DNA of 64,000 nucleotides, taken from NCBI GenBank assembly GCA_036346275.1, contig CM070717.1, forward strand, positions 4,585,178 through 4,649,177, given 5' to 3'. The stretch comes from Otatea glauca. Lineage: Eukaryota > Streptophyta > Magnoliopsida > Poales > Poaceae. The position numbers were made by a program, and so were the translations under genes. Every line of letters starts with the position of its first letter. The first letter of the stretch is position 1. The notes under the pieces are model-generated. The model had not been told where the DNA came from, made no database searches, and worked only from the letters and a program-made list of their open reading frames with translations. This document shows, in pieces, positions 1-10,155 of this stretch.

Positions 1-2064
1 GGAGAGAGGGGAGGGGAACTGGGTGACCACGGATTGGAGGCGGTGGAGATGTGGCACAGGAAGGCGGCGGCGCGCAGGGTAGAGGCCGAAGTCCGACGCG
101 GCGCAGGGGGGAAACCATGGATGGGGGTAGCTCTTGCTGGTGCTGAGGAAGGCGGCGACGCGCGGGGTTGAGAGGGCAGTGGAGGGGCTCGGGTGGCGGC
201 GCTCGGGGGAGGCGGGAGGTGGCGGCGAGAGGGGGAGGTGAGGGAGAGCAGCAGGCGCTCGGGAGAAGAAAGGGAGAGGAGAGGCGAGAGAAGAGGGGGG
301 GAGCAGATGCGGCGGCCGGGTGGGGAAAATGAGAAGAGAGAGAGAGAGAGAGAGGGGATAGGGTTAGGGTTAGGTTGAGGGGGCCGGCCGGAAAAAAATA
401 CACTTAAGATATATAAATAAATAAATTGATGGAATAAATACATGAATGAAATTATAAAATAATATAATGTTTGTTTTATCTGAACCAATTTGTCAGAATA
501 AGAAAATAAGTCATGGAAAAACAATAGAAAACTAATCCAAGATTTATTTCTTGTTTTTCTCTTTTTATTTTTCGAAATTAATTGATGACCTAGCTTCAAA
601 TCAAACGTATATAAATGAGTATAAAAAAAATATTACAAATTTCAATTATAGACATTAGTAAAATTGTTTTACAAATCGCCCCTTAGATAAAGATATAAAT
701 TAAACCCAAATTGAGAATTCTGAATATTAAAATCTTTGGTTCTCTTTTTAGAAAATCTTTCCGATAACAACAAAAGGCAGCTAAAGCCACTTCCTGCGGT
801 GGACAGCTCTGTGGTCATACATCCAGGCAAGTCGCCCTTCGACCATGTCTTGTGAACTGATTTTGTGGCTTGGGTTGTTTAAAACTCTTGCATTCATTTC
901 CAAAGTTAATTTCTAAAAGAAATTAAATCACACTAACTGGATCGGCGAGATCCAGTGTTAGAACCATAACCTTGGTGAGGTTATGGAGTAAATGGCGGGT
1001 GGAGGAGTTCAGGGTATGAGCAACCCCGGTTGGGTTGCTATGAAAGTCAGGGCTCCTCCACATAGGGTATCATTTAAGGACAAACCAAACTGGCACTTAC
1101 CTCAAAATCGGCGCAAGCCGTGCTGACCATAGACCCGGTATGGGGCGGGCTGAACAAAGTAACCGACAAGTAGCTCACTCTGCCAAGGTGAGAAAGGTGA
1201 CTGTGTCAAGTGAGGGCAGTCACCCTAGGGCGAAACATCGGGGGAGGATTCTCGATCCGCGTGCCTTTGGTGAGGCGAGGCGGTATGGCAGAGGTCAGAG
1301 TACGGTTGGCCAAACGTTCTGTTTCCTTGGTTTATTAGTGTGCCTAAGGAAGCACGCTGTGACAATAAGCCAAAGTGATGCTATGGGCAAAGCAGTACAC
1401 CTCTGATCAGAGTCAAATGTGATATCACTCCTAGCTTCCGGGTTTGGAAGTGCGTTGTGTGGGTTTTCCTCTAACACAGGATGTAAGACCCCACGTTGTT
1501 TTGCTGCCATTAGAATTTAAAAGTTAAAACTTGACGATTTCTAACAAATGGGTAAAAGGGTACTTTGGATAAAGTACTACTTTGGAGTAGCGGCTCGGTG
1601 GCCGAAAAGTATATTTTTATACCCATGCATAAAGGTTTCGTGGCTTGCTGAGTACTGGTGTACTCAGCCTTGTTGTCTCTGTTGTTTTTCAGAACCTGTC
1701 GAGTGCACCCAACCAGATGAGATAGAAGGTGAATTTCATGATGATGTGAATGTTTATGATGATACCGATGTTGCTGTGGAGGGATATGAATATGAGGGGG
1801 CTGACGACCAAGACCTGGCGGAATAAATCTACCCTCAGGAGGGAGGCATCTAGAATAATATTGTAATATTAGGCGGGCGGTGTAGAAATCACCGTAGCCA
1901 GACATAAGACAGTACTATATGTACTTTAAGAATAATCCCCGAGTACTATTCGGTGGAAATTTCTATCCGTGCATGTGTTGTTTTCCTTAGCCTGATCCTG
2001 GCGCACTCTGCTCTGTGGTGCTACCACTGGTCCTGGCCTGGTCAGGCAAAGTGGGGGCGTCACA
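1..2064 (+). repeat. TE-1 5' LTR, 3' part only
   Basis: This stretch aligns nearly base for base with 15945-19079 once the hAT insertion there is removed, and it ends with GGCGTCACA just before the primer site. The two LTR copies differ by a few percent by eye, most strongly in the GC-rich first 350 bases. It contains a GA-rich microsatellite (about 330-355). The site matching the hAT insertion in the other LTR is uninterrupted here (about 212-218). Confidence 0.9.
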
Positions 2065-2073
2065 GAATAAAGT

Positions 2074-2085
2074 TGGTATCAAAGC
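2074..2085 (+). other. TE-1 primer-binding site (initiator tRNA-Met)
   Basis: TGGTATCAAAGC matches the usual plant initiator-Met primer site TGGTATCAGAGC except for one base. It lies 9 bases after the LTR end and would prime minus-strand cDNA synthesis. Confidence 0.85.
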
Positions 2086-2110
2086 AAGGCTAATGAAACA
2101 AACATGTACT

Positions 2111-2120
2111 TTAGGTAGAG
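2111..2120 (+). other. Candidate 5' splice site in TE-1 leader
   Basis: TTAG/GTAGAG lies about 26 bases after the primer site. The same TTAG-GTAG string occurs at the matching place in TE-5 (42078-42069, minus strand), and a mutated version, TTAG-TTAG, occurs in TE-4. Candidate acceptors lie directly before the ORF0 ATG (AG at 2441-2442) and before gag (CAG at 7439-7441). Splicing itself is inferred, not shown. Confidence 0.45.
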
Positions 2121-2443
2121 ACTGTAGACTGCCTTAATAAGGCTAGACTTTCTCTCCTTATCTTTTGAAGCACAAAAATATCTTCTCTCATCTAAAAATA
2201 TTCTCTCTTCTTATTTACTCATCTTGGAACTCTTCTCAGTTGCAATATTATTCATCCACTCTAATGGACACTATAAGCAACCTTAAATCATCTTAATAAA
2301 AAAATCATGTCAAAACAATTGAATTAAAAGTGTCACTTAATACTAATTGACTTAAATATAAGCATAAAAGTTCTTTATGTAGATTATAATACCTCCCACT
2401 TTAAATTATGTGCTAACTAAAATTCTTGTTTAAAATATGTAGG

Positions 2444-5400
2444 ATGGAGCGCAGGATTCCCGGGTCTGGTTCGGAGTTTGGGGGCTTTGCTTTGTTCCTT
2501 TTGACCTTGCTTGCTGCCTTAGGCACTCTTTCCACACCTTTTTACACCTTAGTCGAGGACCCCCTAGGGGCCGGTTATGTTGTCACTGCTCACCTTCCGG
2601 ACTCTGTGAGTCTGGGAGTGGTGCCCACTTATAGTGTGGCACGCTTCGACTTCTTCTCCGCACTACAGGGGGCAGCCAGAGACGCTGCTCTATTGCTCTT
2701 TCACGCCTTTCACCCCCAGCTAGTCCAGGTAGGTTTGGGCGAGTGGCCCTACCACCTAGAGGAGGCTGGGAGCTCGTCAGCACCTCCACCTAGAGGCTCT
2801 CTTTCTGTGCCCTCTTTCGCACCACCAGCCTTACCACCTTCTGTGTCCTTCCTTGTAACATCCCAAAAATTTGCTTAAATATTTTTTATTGCTTATTTGT
2901 GCATTTATGATTCTCTGGAATTTATTTGGATTTTTCTGGATTTATTTGAGATAATTTTAAATCAAGTTTAATTGCCTTTTGTTCAAATCTATTTAAATTT
3001 ATGCAAAGTTATAAAGTTCTACCAAAAATATTTTATTTGAGTCCAGAATGTCTCAAAGTATTTTTGAGAATTTTCTTGGATTTTTCCTGATAATTTATCT
3101 GCCTAAAAATAATTAAAGGAATTTCTGCAATTATTTTAATTGTTAAAAACCGAAAATTCGTTAATCGGTATTGGGCCGAGCCCAGGTACTGTGCGCTTTG
3201 GGCCCGTTTCCGTGCGGCCCAAAGCTTCGCATTGCAGGTCTGTTGGCCCAAGCTCTAGAAGAGTAAGCGTAGACCGTTGGATCTCGTTTTAGCGGTGGTG
3301 ATCGTGTTGTATATGTTCCGTTGGATTCCGAGTTGCGGTCCAGATCGTGTCGTGCGAGGATTGCTTCGTGACCGTTGATCTAAGCATCGGACGGCTCCGC
3401 GTCGTCTTCTCCGAATCGTGTCCGAGCCGGACTCCAGCGCCGTCGCCGCTCCCGTCAAGAACTCGAAGGTCAATCCGTGCGGTTCATGGACTCTAGGGCT
3501 TTATAAGGAGCGCGCCGCGTTCGCCAGGTGGTCATGAGAAAAAGCCCTAACCGCGTAGCCCGAAAACCGCCGCCATTCGTCGGGATTTCAGGCTAAGCAC
3601 CGAGCGCCACCGTCGACGTTTTCCTTCAATTCTGTCGTCATCCGTGGAGCTCAAGGTTCGCAACCAGGACCTTTAGATCCGCCTCGCCGAGAAGAAGCCC
3701 GTGCACACTTTGGTTTCGCCCGAAGATCGCCGGAGTAGCAGAACCTTGTGGAAGTCATCGCCGCCGTTGAAGAAGTCCGCACCGCCATGGTTCTAGTGGT
3801 CCAGAGAGACGTCCGACCGCGTCACCAGATTCGCATCGCTGAAACGTATCCGAAGGTACTTCCCGACCTCGCCGACGACGACCCGAGGTGTCCGTGCCGT
3901 TGACGTCGACGTGGTTTGCTAGTTCGTCGCCGTGTGTCGCCTGCGTGGCAACCAGCTCGGATCGGGCGCTGATGTGGCGCTGGCGTGGCGTGTCGGGTAA
4001 GCGGAGCGTGGCGATCCAGTCAGCCGAGACGCGGGCCCGCGCGTCAGAGAGCCTGACCCATGTGGACCGGGTGCACCGTGGACCCAAGCATATCTGTGGA
4101 TGCAGTCCATGGACCGGTGGCAGCGTTTGGTTGGTCTGAACCAGGGCTGATGTCACGCTGACATCATTAATCGCTTTTTCAGTTTAAAAATAAATCTGTT
4201 AATTCTTATTTTCTTATTTTTGCAATTTCAGTATTTATTTCAAACTTCAAAAGGCCATATCTTTTGCATCGTAACTCGGATTTGAGTGATTCAAATTTCT
4301 AAAAATTTGTAAAATTGAGATATATTCAATGGTGAATTTTATTTGATTTTTGGAGTTCAATTGCTTTCTGTTTTGGTATTTATTTGCTTTTCTCCTTCGG
4401 TACGCGTAGACGTTGAATTGTGCGACGCTTCGGAGGAAGATCCAGCAACTCAAGAGCAAGTTCCAGAACCAGATCAGGACCTATTCTAAAGCAAGTTGTG
4501 CTTTGATCATGTTGAACCCATGTTTATAAAATTGCTATATTTGTTTTACCCTATTGCATATATTCCAAGTATACAATTGTTTCAAATTAGATTGGGCTTA
4601 GCTAATATACCAGATTGATCTATACCCTACCTTGTCATTGTATGCCATGATCCATTGTCACCCTAGATTGTTTCAATATAGTTGGTTAGTAATTATAATC
4701 AACATGGAATGCTTAGACCGTATTAGTTGCTTAGCCATGCCACGTCATCACATGTGTTGGAATCATTGATAATTAATCTTGATTAATGGAATATGGAACA
4801 ATGTTATGAACTTGTGTGTCATGTGGGATCACACGATGAGATTGAGTTGTTGTGGCGAGTCATGTCACGCAACGATGTTAAATTGTTGATGGCACGTGGT
4901 GCTTGGTAATCAACTGGGTGATAATAACTTAGATTGGGGCAAGTGACAAGGGGCGAGGATGCCAAGGTGGGCCCGATGGGCAGAGGGTATGTGGATGTCT
5001 TGCCCTGATCACTCTAAGGACTTAACCTTGCAAGCCTTTGACCTAAGTCAATCATGCAACCACATGTCTGGTATGGGCCAGCCTAGCTGATTAATTTGCA
5101 ATGTCTTAATTTTGGTACTATCGTGGTCGGTGTGAGTTTCCGAGTTATGGAGTAATTCACATGGCGCAAGAGGGGGGCCCTGGATGTGGTAACCAGTCCC
5201 ACCAGTGTTGAAACCTTAGCGGGTAGTATCGGGTTAAGCCAGCGCATTGTAAAAGCTTTGTTATATTCACTCGCCTTGGTGGTGTTTGGTTGTATCACGT
5301 GGGTAAAGTGCATAACCTCTGCAGAGTGTGAAACTATTCGGATAGCCGTGCTCGTGGTATTGAGCAATGCTCGGGGATTATAGTTAAGGGTTAGCTTAAT

Positions 5401-6757
5401 TAATTGGACAACGTGGTTGGGATGGCGGAATGCCATGTGGAAGATGGAATTTGACTTAGGATTGGAAACTTGGTTTACTTGAGAAATACTGAATCTATTA
5501 ATTATTGTTATTTGTTTTACAGTCTTTACAATCTATTTATTATATTTGTTCATAAATGTTGCTTATTGCAAAATAGCCATGATAGCCTATCCATTGGAAT
5601 AAGCCTTACATATAGTTATATAGAATTGCATTCTGTGCACAACTTGTTGAGTGCTTAAATTACTCACCCTTGCCAACAACAATAATCAACAGTTGAAGAA
5701 TCTACACCTGTGTTGGAGGAGGAAGTCCAAGAGGACGCGAGTCATTAGGGTCCGAGCCTTGTCGGTTGCCTGTGGTGAACTGATGAGCTATCTACGTTTT
5801 CTTCTGTCCGCTGCTTAATTATTAGTTTATATTTCCAGTCTTGCCCTGCGTGGCTTAATAATGTAAGTTGGTCATAAGATCATACATTTAGCTATATCAA
5901 TAAATGAACTATTATTCTATTATCGTTGCGTATGATGTGATATGTACCAATGTTAAGCTGTGTGCACTAGCGTTGATCCTGGGACTAGTGCGGTATACAC
6001 AGTGGGTTCGAATCAGTGGATTCGGGTCCTTACATTCCTACCACCCTTGCCACCGAAACCTACTTCAGTCTACACTCCACCTGCTTCGACCTCGACACCA
6101 CCACCTACTTACCTCCCAGTTTCCACTCCTTCTTTTGGGCGCACACCGACTTCCAGAGTCCTCAGGTGCCCTCCTGTTCGACCTCTTCCACGCTCTTTCA
6201 CTCCGTACGATCGTCCTCCTTCCACTCCTCCCAGTCGGCTTGTCCTGGAGCTGATGGAGAGGATTCGCACCCTTGAGCGACGCTGTTCCCTGCTCGAGCA
6301 GGAGAATGGCGCCCTGACTGCTACTTTGGGGGACTATACCCAGCCGGGTATGGCCCTCAATCCTCTTCAGGTAGACAGTTCCCCTTCCGTATCCCTATAC
6401 AGAGTTGGCTATTCCATTGATCAGGACTCTCTAGCCACAGATGAGCCTACTTCTAGAGTTGGGCCTTCTGTTGGTTCCACTTCAGCTCTTGCCACTGACC
6501 CTAGTTCCTTTTTTGTCACACCTCGCTCGCCTGAGCACGTGCCACAGCCTCCACCTTACTCTCCACCTGCACAGCCTACCCCACCTTCCCCAGATCACCT
6601 TCTTAGCACCCCTGGGTACGTCCCATCCTCAGAGACAAAGCCCTTTGAGCGCTCCCTCGTTTCACCTTCTTTCACTCTTTCTCAGTACCTTGAGCCTACT
6701 ACACCTCTCGAGCACCCCTCGGCTCACTCTCGACCCGAGCGAGTCGCGACCTGTTGA
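2444..6757 (+). pseudogene. TE-1 ORF0: extra ORF upstream of gag, split by a solo LTR
   Basis: The first ATG is at 2444. The frame runs to 2853, is interrupted by a solo LTR, and resumes in the same frame after the duplicated target site, ending at TGA 6755-6757. Without the insertion it would code for about 380 residues. The N-terminal part has a hydrophobic helix, then P-F-Y, two short beta-like stretches, then a helix with the pattern A-L-x-x-A-A-x-x-A, which resembles a double-stranded-RNA-binding fold. After the insertion comes a Pro/Ser/Thr-rich stretch, a heptad segment (about 6240-6330, LVLELMERIRTLERR then LLEQENGAL) and another Pro-rich tail. Related ORFs sit at the same place in TE-4 and TE-5. 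The family is not recognised with certainty, and the RNA-binding idea is an inference from the pattern. Confidence 0.6.
2854..6034 (+). mobile_element. Solo LTR of another chromovirus inside TE-1 ORF0
   Basis: It starts TGTAACATCC, ends GTCCTTACA, and is flanked by a 5-bp duplication TTCCT (2849-2853 and 6035-6039). No internal region is present, so it is a solo LTR formed by recombination between two LTRs. A TATA-like TTTATAAG lies at about 3500. The downstream part carries phrases shared with the other chromovirus LTRs here, such as CTCTGCAGAGTGT at about 5320. Small ORFs inside it are not conserved and are not called. Confidence 0.92.
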
Positions 6758-7451
6758 GAGTCTGCATGCACCGAGTTCTTCTCTGACACCGACACTGCCA
6801 GTACCCAGCTCTGCTGTAGATCCTGATCTACTCCTCACTTCAGCAGGGAGTCCTCTCGAGAGGGAGGACTGAGTTTTAGTAGATAGCTAGACTTGAGTAG
6901 GGAGCTTTTGGTTGTACTTACACTCTGACAAGGTTGCTTAGCAGCACAGTAGACTGCTACACCTCTCAGAGTGTCCCTACACCCAGTCATTTAGTTGGTT
7001 AGCTTCAGGCTATTCTTTTTTTTGTACACCCTCTGGCAAGGTTGCGTAGCTGTAGCTACCCCTCCCAGAGTCTCACAGCCAGTTTAGTCAGGCAGAGTAG
7101 TTGGCAGATCGGCGGACAGTTAGGCCGATGGGTGTACTTTTGTTCCAGGTGCACGTACACTTACACGTGGTGACCTGATGACCTTAGGAGATGTTATATT
7201 ACTGTTATATATGTGTTAGTGTTGTTTCTTTTGGTGCCCCTCTTGTTGTTTTGTTTCTTTGGTTATTCAGTTGTTTTTGCTCTGCTATTGGTGTTGTTGT
7301 GAGTGAATTAATAAGTAATACCATAAAATATGCATACATGAAATAAATGGATAACAATTATCCTAAAATAAAAGCTTAGCTAAATGATATCAAACCACGC
7401 TAAATCAATCATTAAATCTCCATCATCCTCTGCATCCTCAGAATCAAATTC
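6758..7451 (+). other. TE-1 leader between ORF0 and gag
   Basis: There is no convincing ORF. It contains two related stem-loops (6920-7070, listed separately), T-rich stretches, and near its end a pyrimidine-rich tract with CAG at 7439-7441 that looks like a splice acceptor 10 bases before the gag ATG. Confidence 0.6.
6920..7070 (+). promoter_or_regulatory. Two tandem stem-loops in TE-1 leader RNA
   Basis: Hairpin 1: ACACTCTGA (6920-6928) pairs with TCAGAGTGT (6966-6974), AGG (6931-6933) with CCT (6962-6964), and TAGCAG (6939-6944) with CTGCTA (6954-6959). Hairpin 2: CTCTGG (7031-7036) pairs with CCAGAG (7065-7070), AGG (7039-7041) with CCT (7061-7063), and GTAGCT (7046-7051) with AGCTAC (7054-7059). 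Both share CAAGGTTGC after the outer stem. The inner stems differ in sequence but both pair, and one outer pair is A-T in the first and G-C in the second. A role in packaging, dimerisation or translation is speculation. Confidence 0.55.
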
Positions 7452-8384
7452 ATGGCTTTTGGTAGTGGTTCCCGTAATGGCACCAACAATCCAGTTGAAG
7501 AAGTACCTGAAACCTTGAGGAGTATGGAGGATCTGCCTCCTAGAGAAACACTCCCTCCACCCCCGCCTTTGCCGTCACCTATCGCTGGGGCCGATTATAT
7601 GGGCCAAATGATGTTGTGGATGGAGCAGTCTCGTAGAGATGCTCAGGAGCAGCAAAATAGATTCATGGAACAACTGTTTGGGACAGTTACAAATTTAGTG
7701 GCAAGAACCCCAGAACAAGGAGTTAGTATTGGAGAATTTCAGAAAACTAGGCCACCAACCTTTTCTCATGCTTCAGAACCCTTGGAAGCAGATGATTGGT
7801 TGGGGGACATCGAACAAAAACTTGAAACAGTTGGTTGCACAGACCAACAAAAAGTTCGATATGCCTCTCAGCAGTTCATTGGGCAAGCAGCCACATGGTG
7901 GAGAAATTTACAAAACACCTACCCACCAGACTATATTATTTCATGAGAGGAATTTAAGAATAAATTCCGAGCAGCACACATTCCTGAAAGTATTAACAAT
8001 TTCTGGCACTCAAACAAGAACAAAGGACTATCACCGAATATCTAACCCAGTTTAATCAATTAGCTCGGTATGCTCCTGAGGACACAAATACTGAAGCTAA
8101 GAAAGTGTATCGGTTCACAGAGGGGTTAAGACCATCAATCCAAGTTCAGTTAGCTATCATTAAGGTCACTGAATTCCATGACTTGGTGGACCGAGTTATA
8201 CTCATTGAACACCGGCAAGCTGCTCTAGAGGAAGATCGAAGGAAGAGGGCTAGAATGGACCCTAGAAATTTCATAAGGAGTGGCAATAGACCCTCTATCC
8301 CAGCCCGAGCCCCAGTATCTGGGTCATTCCAACCCACTTCTCACCAAACAACCAAACCAATAGTAGCATAGGCAACAGCTCCAA
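7452..8384 (+). pseudogene. gag: TE-1 gag, N-terminal part (degenerate)
   Basis: Starting at ATG 7452, the product has an N-terminal Pro-rich stretch and then the retrotransposon capsid region (ADDWL, about residue 115, and ATWWRNL, about residue 150). The frame stops at 7944-7946, where the capsid family usually has Trp (TGG to TGA). A short deletion and frameshift follow at about 8000-8040. The capsid C-terminal part continues in another frame (8050-8384: LARYAPEDT, VYRFTEGL). The reading frame is then cut by the foldback element just before the first zinc knuckle. Gag forms the particle that carries element RNA. This copy cannot make a full Gag. Confidence 0.85.
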
Positions 8385-10155
8385 TACGATGCTACTAGTA
8401 TAGTGCCAGTGCTAACGCTACGACAGTAGTACATCCGCTTATCAATTAAATGAGAAGATAAGTATGAATATAACACTTAATAGTAAATAATCTTGTGACC
8501 ACATTGTACGTACTACATATTTGGAAGGAGAGCGAATCAAACAAGGAAATAAATAGGGAAGATCCGCATGCAAGGAAACCAGAATTGAATTTTTATCGTC
8601 GACCAAAACGTATGTACTACATATTTGGAAGGAGAGCGAATCAAACAAGGAAATAAGCAGGAGGATCCGCATGCAAGGAAACGAATTGAATTTTTCTTGT
8701 TCTTGCATCGTGATCGTATTTTTCGAATATAACCTTTTCGAGATTTTTTACGGATCTAGCCCCATATAGCCTAATTTCAGTGTCTGAGAGCGCTGATTTT
8801 TTTCATTTTTATCCACGGAACCAGCGGTTTGTGAGTCTTTATTTAAAATTTTTCAATTTTTCTCGCGGAACCGGTGTGGCGTGAAGCTACTTTTAATTTT
8901 ATCTTTTTCCCTTCGGATCCAGCCGTCGCGACACGCTTTATTTTTCCATATTTTCCAAAATTATTCAAAGGGCGGGCACCGCTTGAATTTTTTTCTCCCA
9001 CGCTTGAATTTTTCAATACCACCGAGCATTTATTTTTTTGCCAAAATTATTAAGCGGGCGAACACCGCTTGATTGTTTTTTTTTTTTTCGAAATTTTTCT
9101 TGTGTTGGCATTATCGTTATAATTTTTTTCAATCACTCGCGACGATGAATTTACGATTGTAGCCTCGAAATAAAAAATTCAATGAGCGGATGGCGCGGTA
9201 TTATTTACCAACGCTCAGGCTCGAACTTTTTACTATATTAGTATCGTCGTTATAATTTTTCTGAATCAGGCTCTCGGGCGATGAATTTGCGATTGTAGCC
9301 TTGAGACAGAAAAAATCAGCAGAGAGGTGCTAGAATTTTTTTCCCGCGGTTTCCTTTTCCCAGCACGTAATATATGGTCCTTTCTTTTTTCAGGACGTTT
9401 ATTTCTTTTTCCTTGATTCCAAGACGATTGTTTCCTTTTCCTTGTTGATGCTGGAGGTGAGAGAAGGTCTGTTGTGGGCCACATGGATGATTTCGGAAAA
9501 ATAAACTGCGCTCGCCGACCGCTGGATCCGCAAGAAAAAAAGATAAAATTAAATGATGTTCGCCGACCACCGGTTCCACGAGAAAAATTGAAAAAATTAA
9601 GCGACACTCACGCATGCTTGGTTCCTTAGATAAAAATAAAACAAAAATTCAACGCTCTCCGTATACCAAATTAGGCTCTATGGGGCTAGATCTGTAAAAA
9701 AGTCTCGAGAAGGGTCATATCCGGAAAAAAATACGATCACAATGCCAGGACAATAAAAAATTCAAGTCTTGTTTCTTTGCATGTGGATCTTCGTGTTTAT
9801 TTCTTTGTTTGATTTACCCTCCTTCCAAATATGTAGTACGTGCAATTTTGGTCAGTAAAAAATTCAAATGCGGATCCTCCTTATTTATTTCCTTGTTTGA
9901 TTCGCTCTCCTTCTAAATATGTAGGTGAGGGAGGTCTGTTGTGGGCCACAGGGATGATTAGACACACTAAATAATGGCCATCGGATGTGGGTGAGTAAAA
10001 CTGAGGAAAGATCTGAGACGTTCATTTTGATGAATGCAAGTTTACGGGACGTTTTCTTTGGGTGCACGAACATTGGGCCATCTCTAATGAGGTGCATTAT
10101 TTAGAGTGGACGTAAGAAAAATTGCTTAGGTGCATTATAAGGGGTATAGATTATT
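8385..10155. mobile_element. Foldback (long inverted-repeat) element inside TE-1 gag
   Basis: The insertion separates the gag capsid from its zinc knuckle. Its core is a long inverted repeat. The left arm (about 8495-8955) and right arm (about 9490-9935) are complementary over roughly 450 bases with mismatches; for example, AACCTTTTCGAGATTTTTTA at about 8732 matches the complement of about 9690-9715. Within each arm a block of about 100 bp with GGAAGGAGAGCGAATC occurs twice. Right of the arm lies a further 220 bp with a repeated GAGGTGCATTAT/TAGGTGCATTAT motif. No transposase ORF is seen. Exact ends and target duplication could not be fixed, so the outer boundaries are approximate. Confidence 0.7.

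Noticed and set aside
353..373. Telomere-like GGGTTAGGGTTAGG (also at about 17371)
   Set aside because: The plant telomere unit is TTTAGGG, and this short stretch lies within LTR sequence next to a GA microsatellite.
2426..2443. Start of TE-1 ORF0 six codons upstream of the first ATG
   Set aside because: The codon there is TTG, as also at 41849 and 40781; the first ATGs (2444, 41834, 40772) follow AG acceptor-like sites and are preferred.
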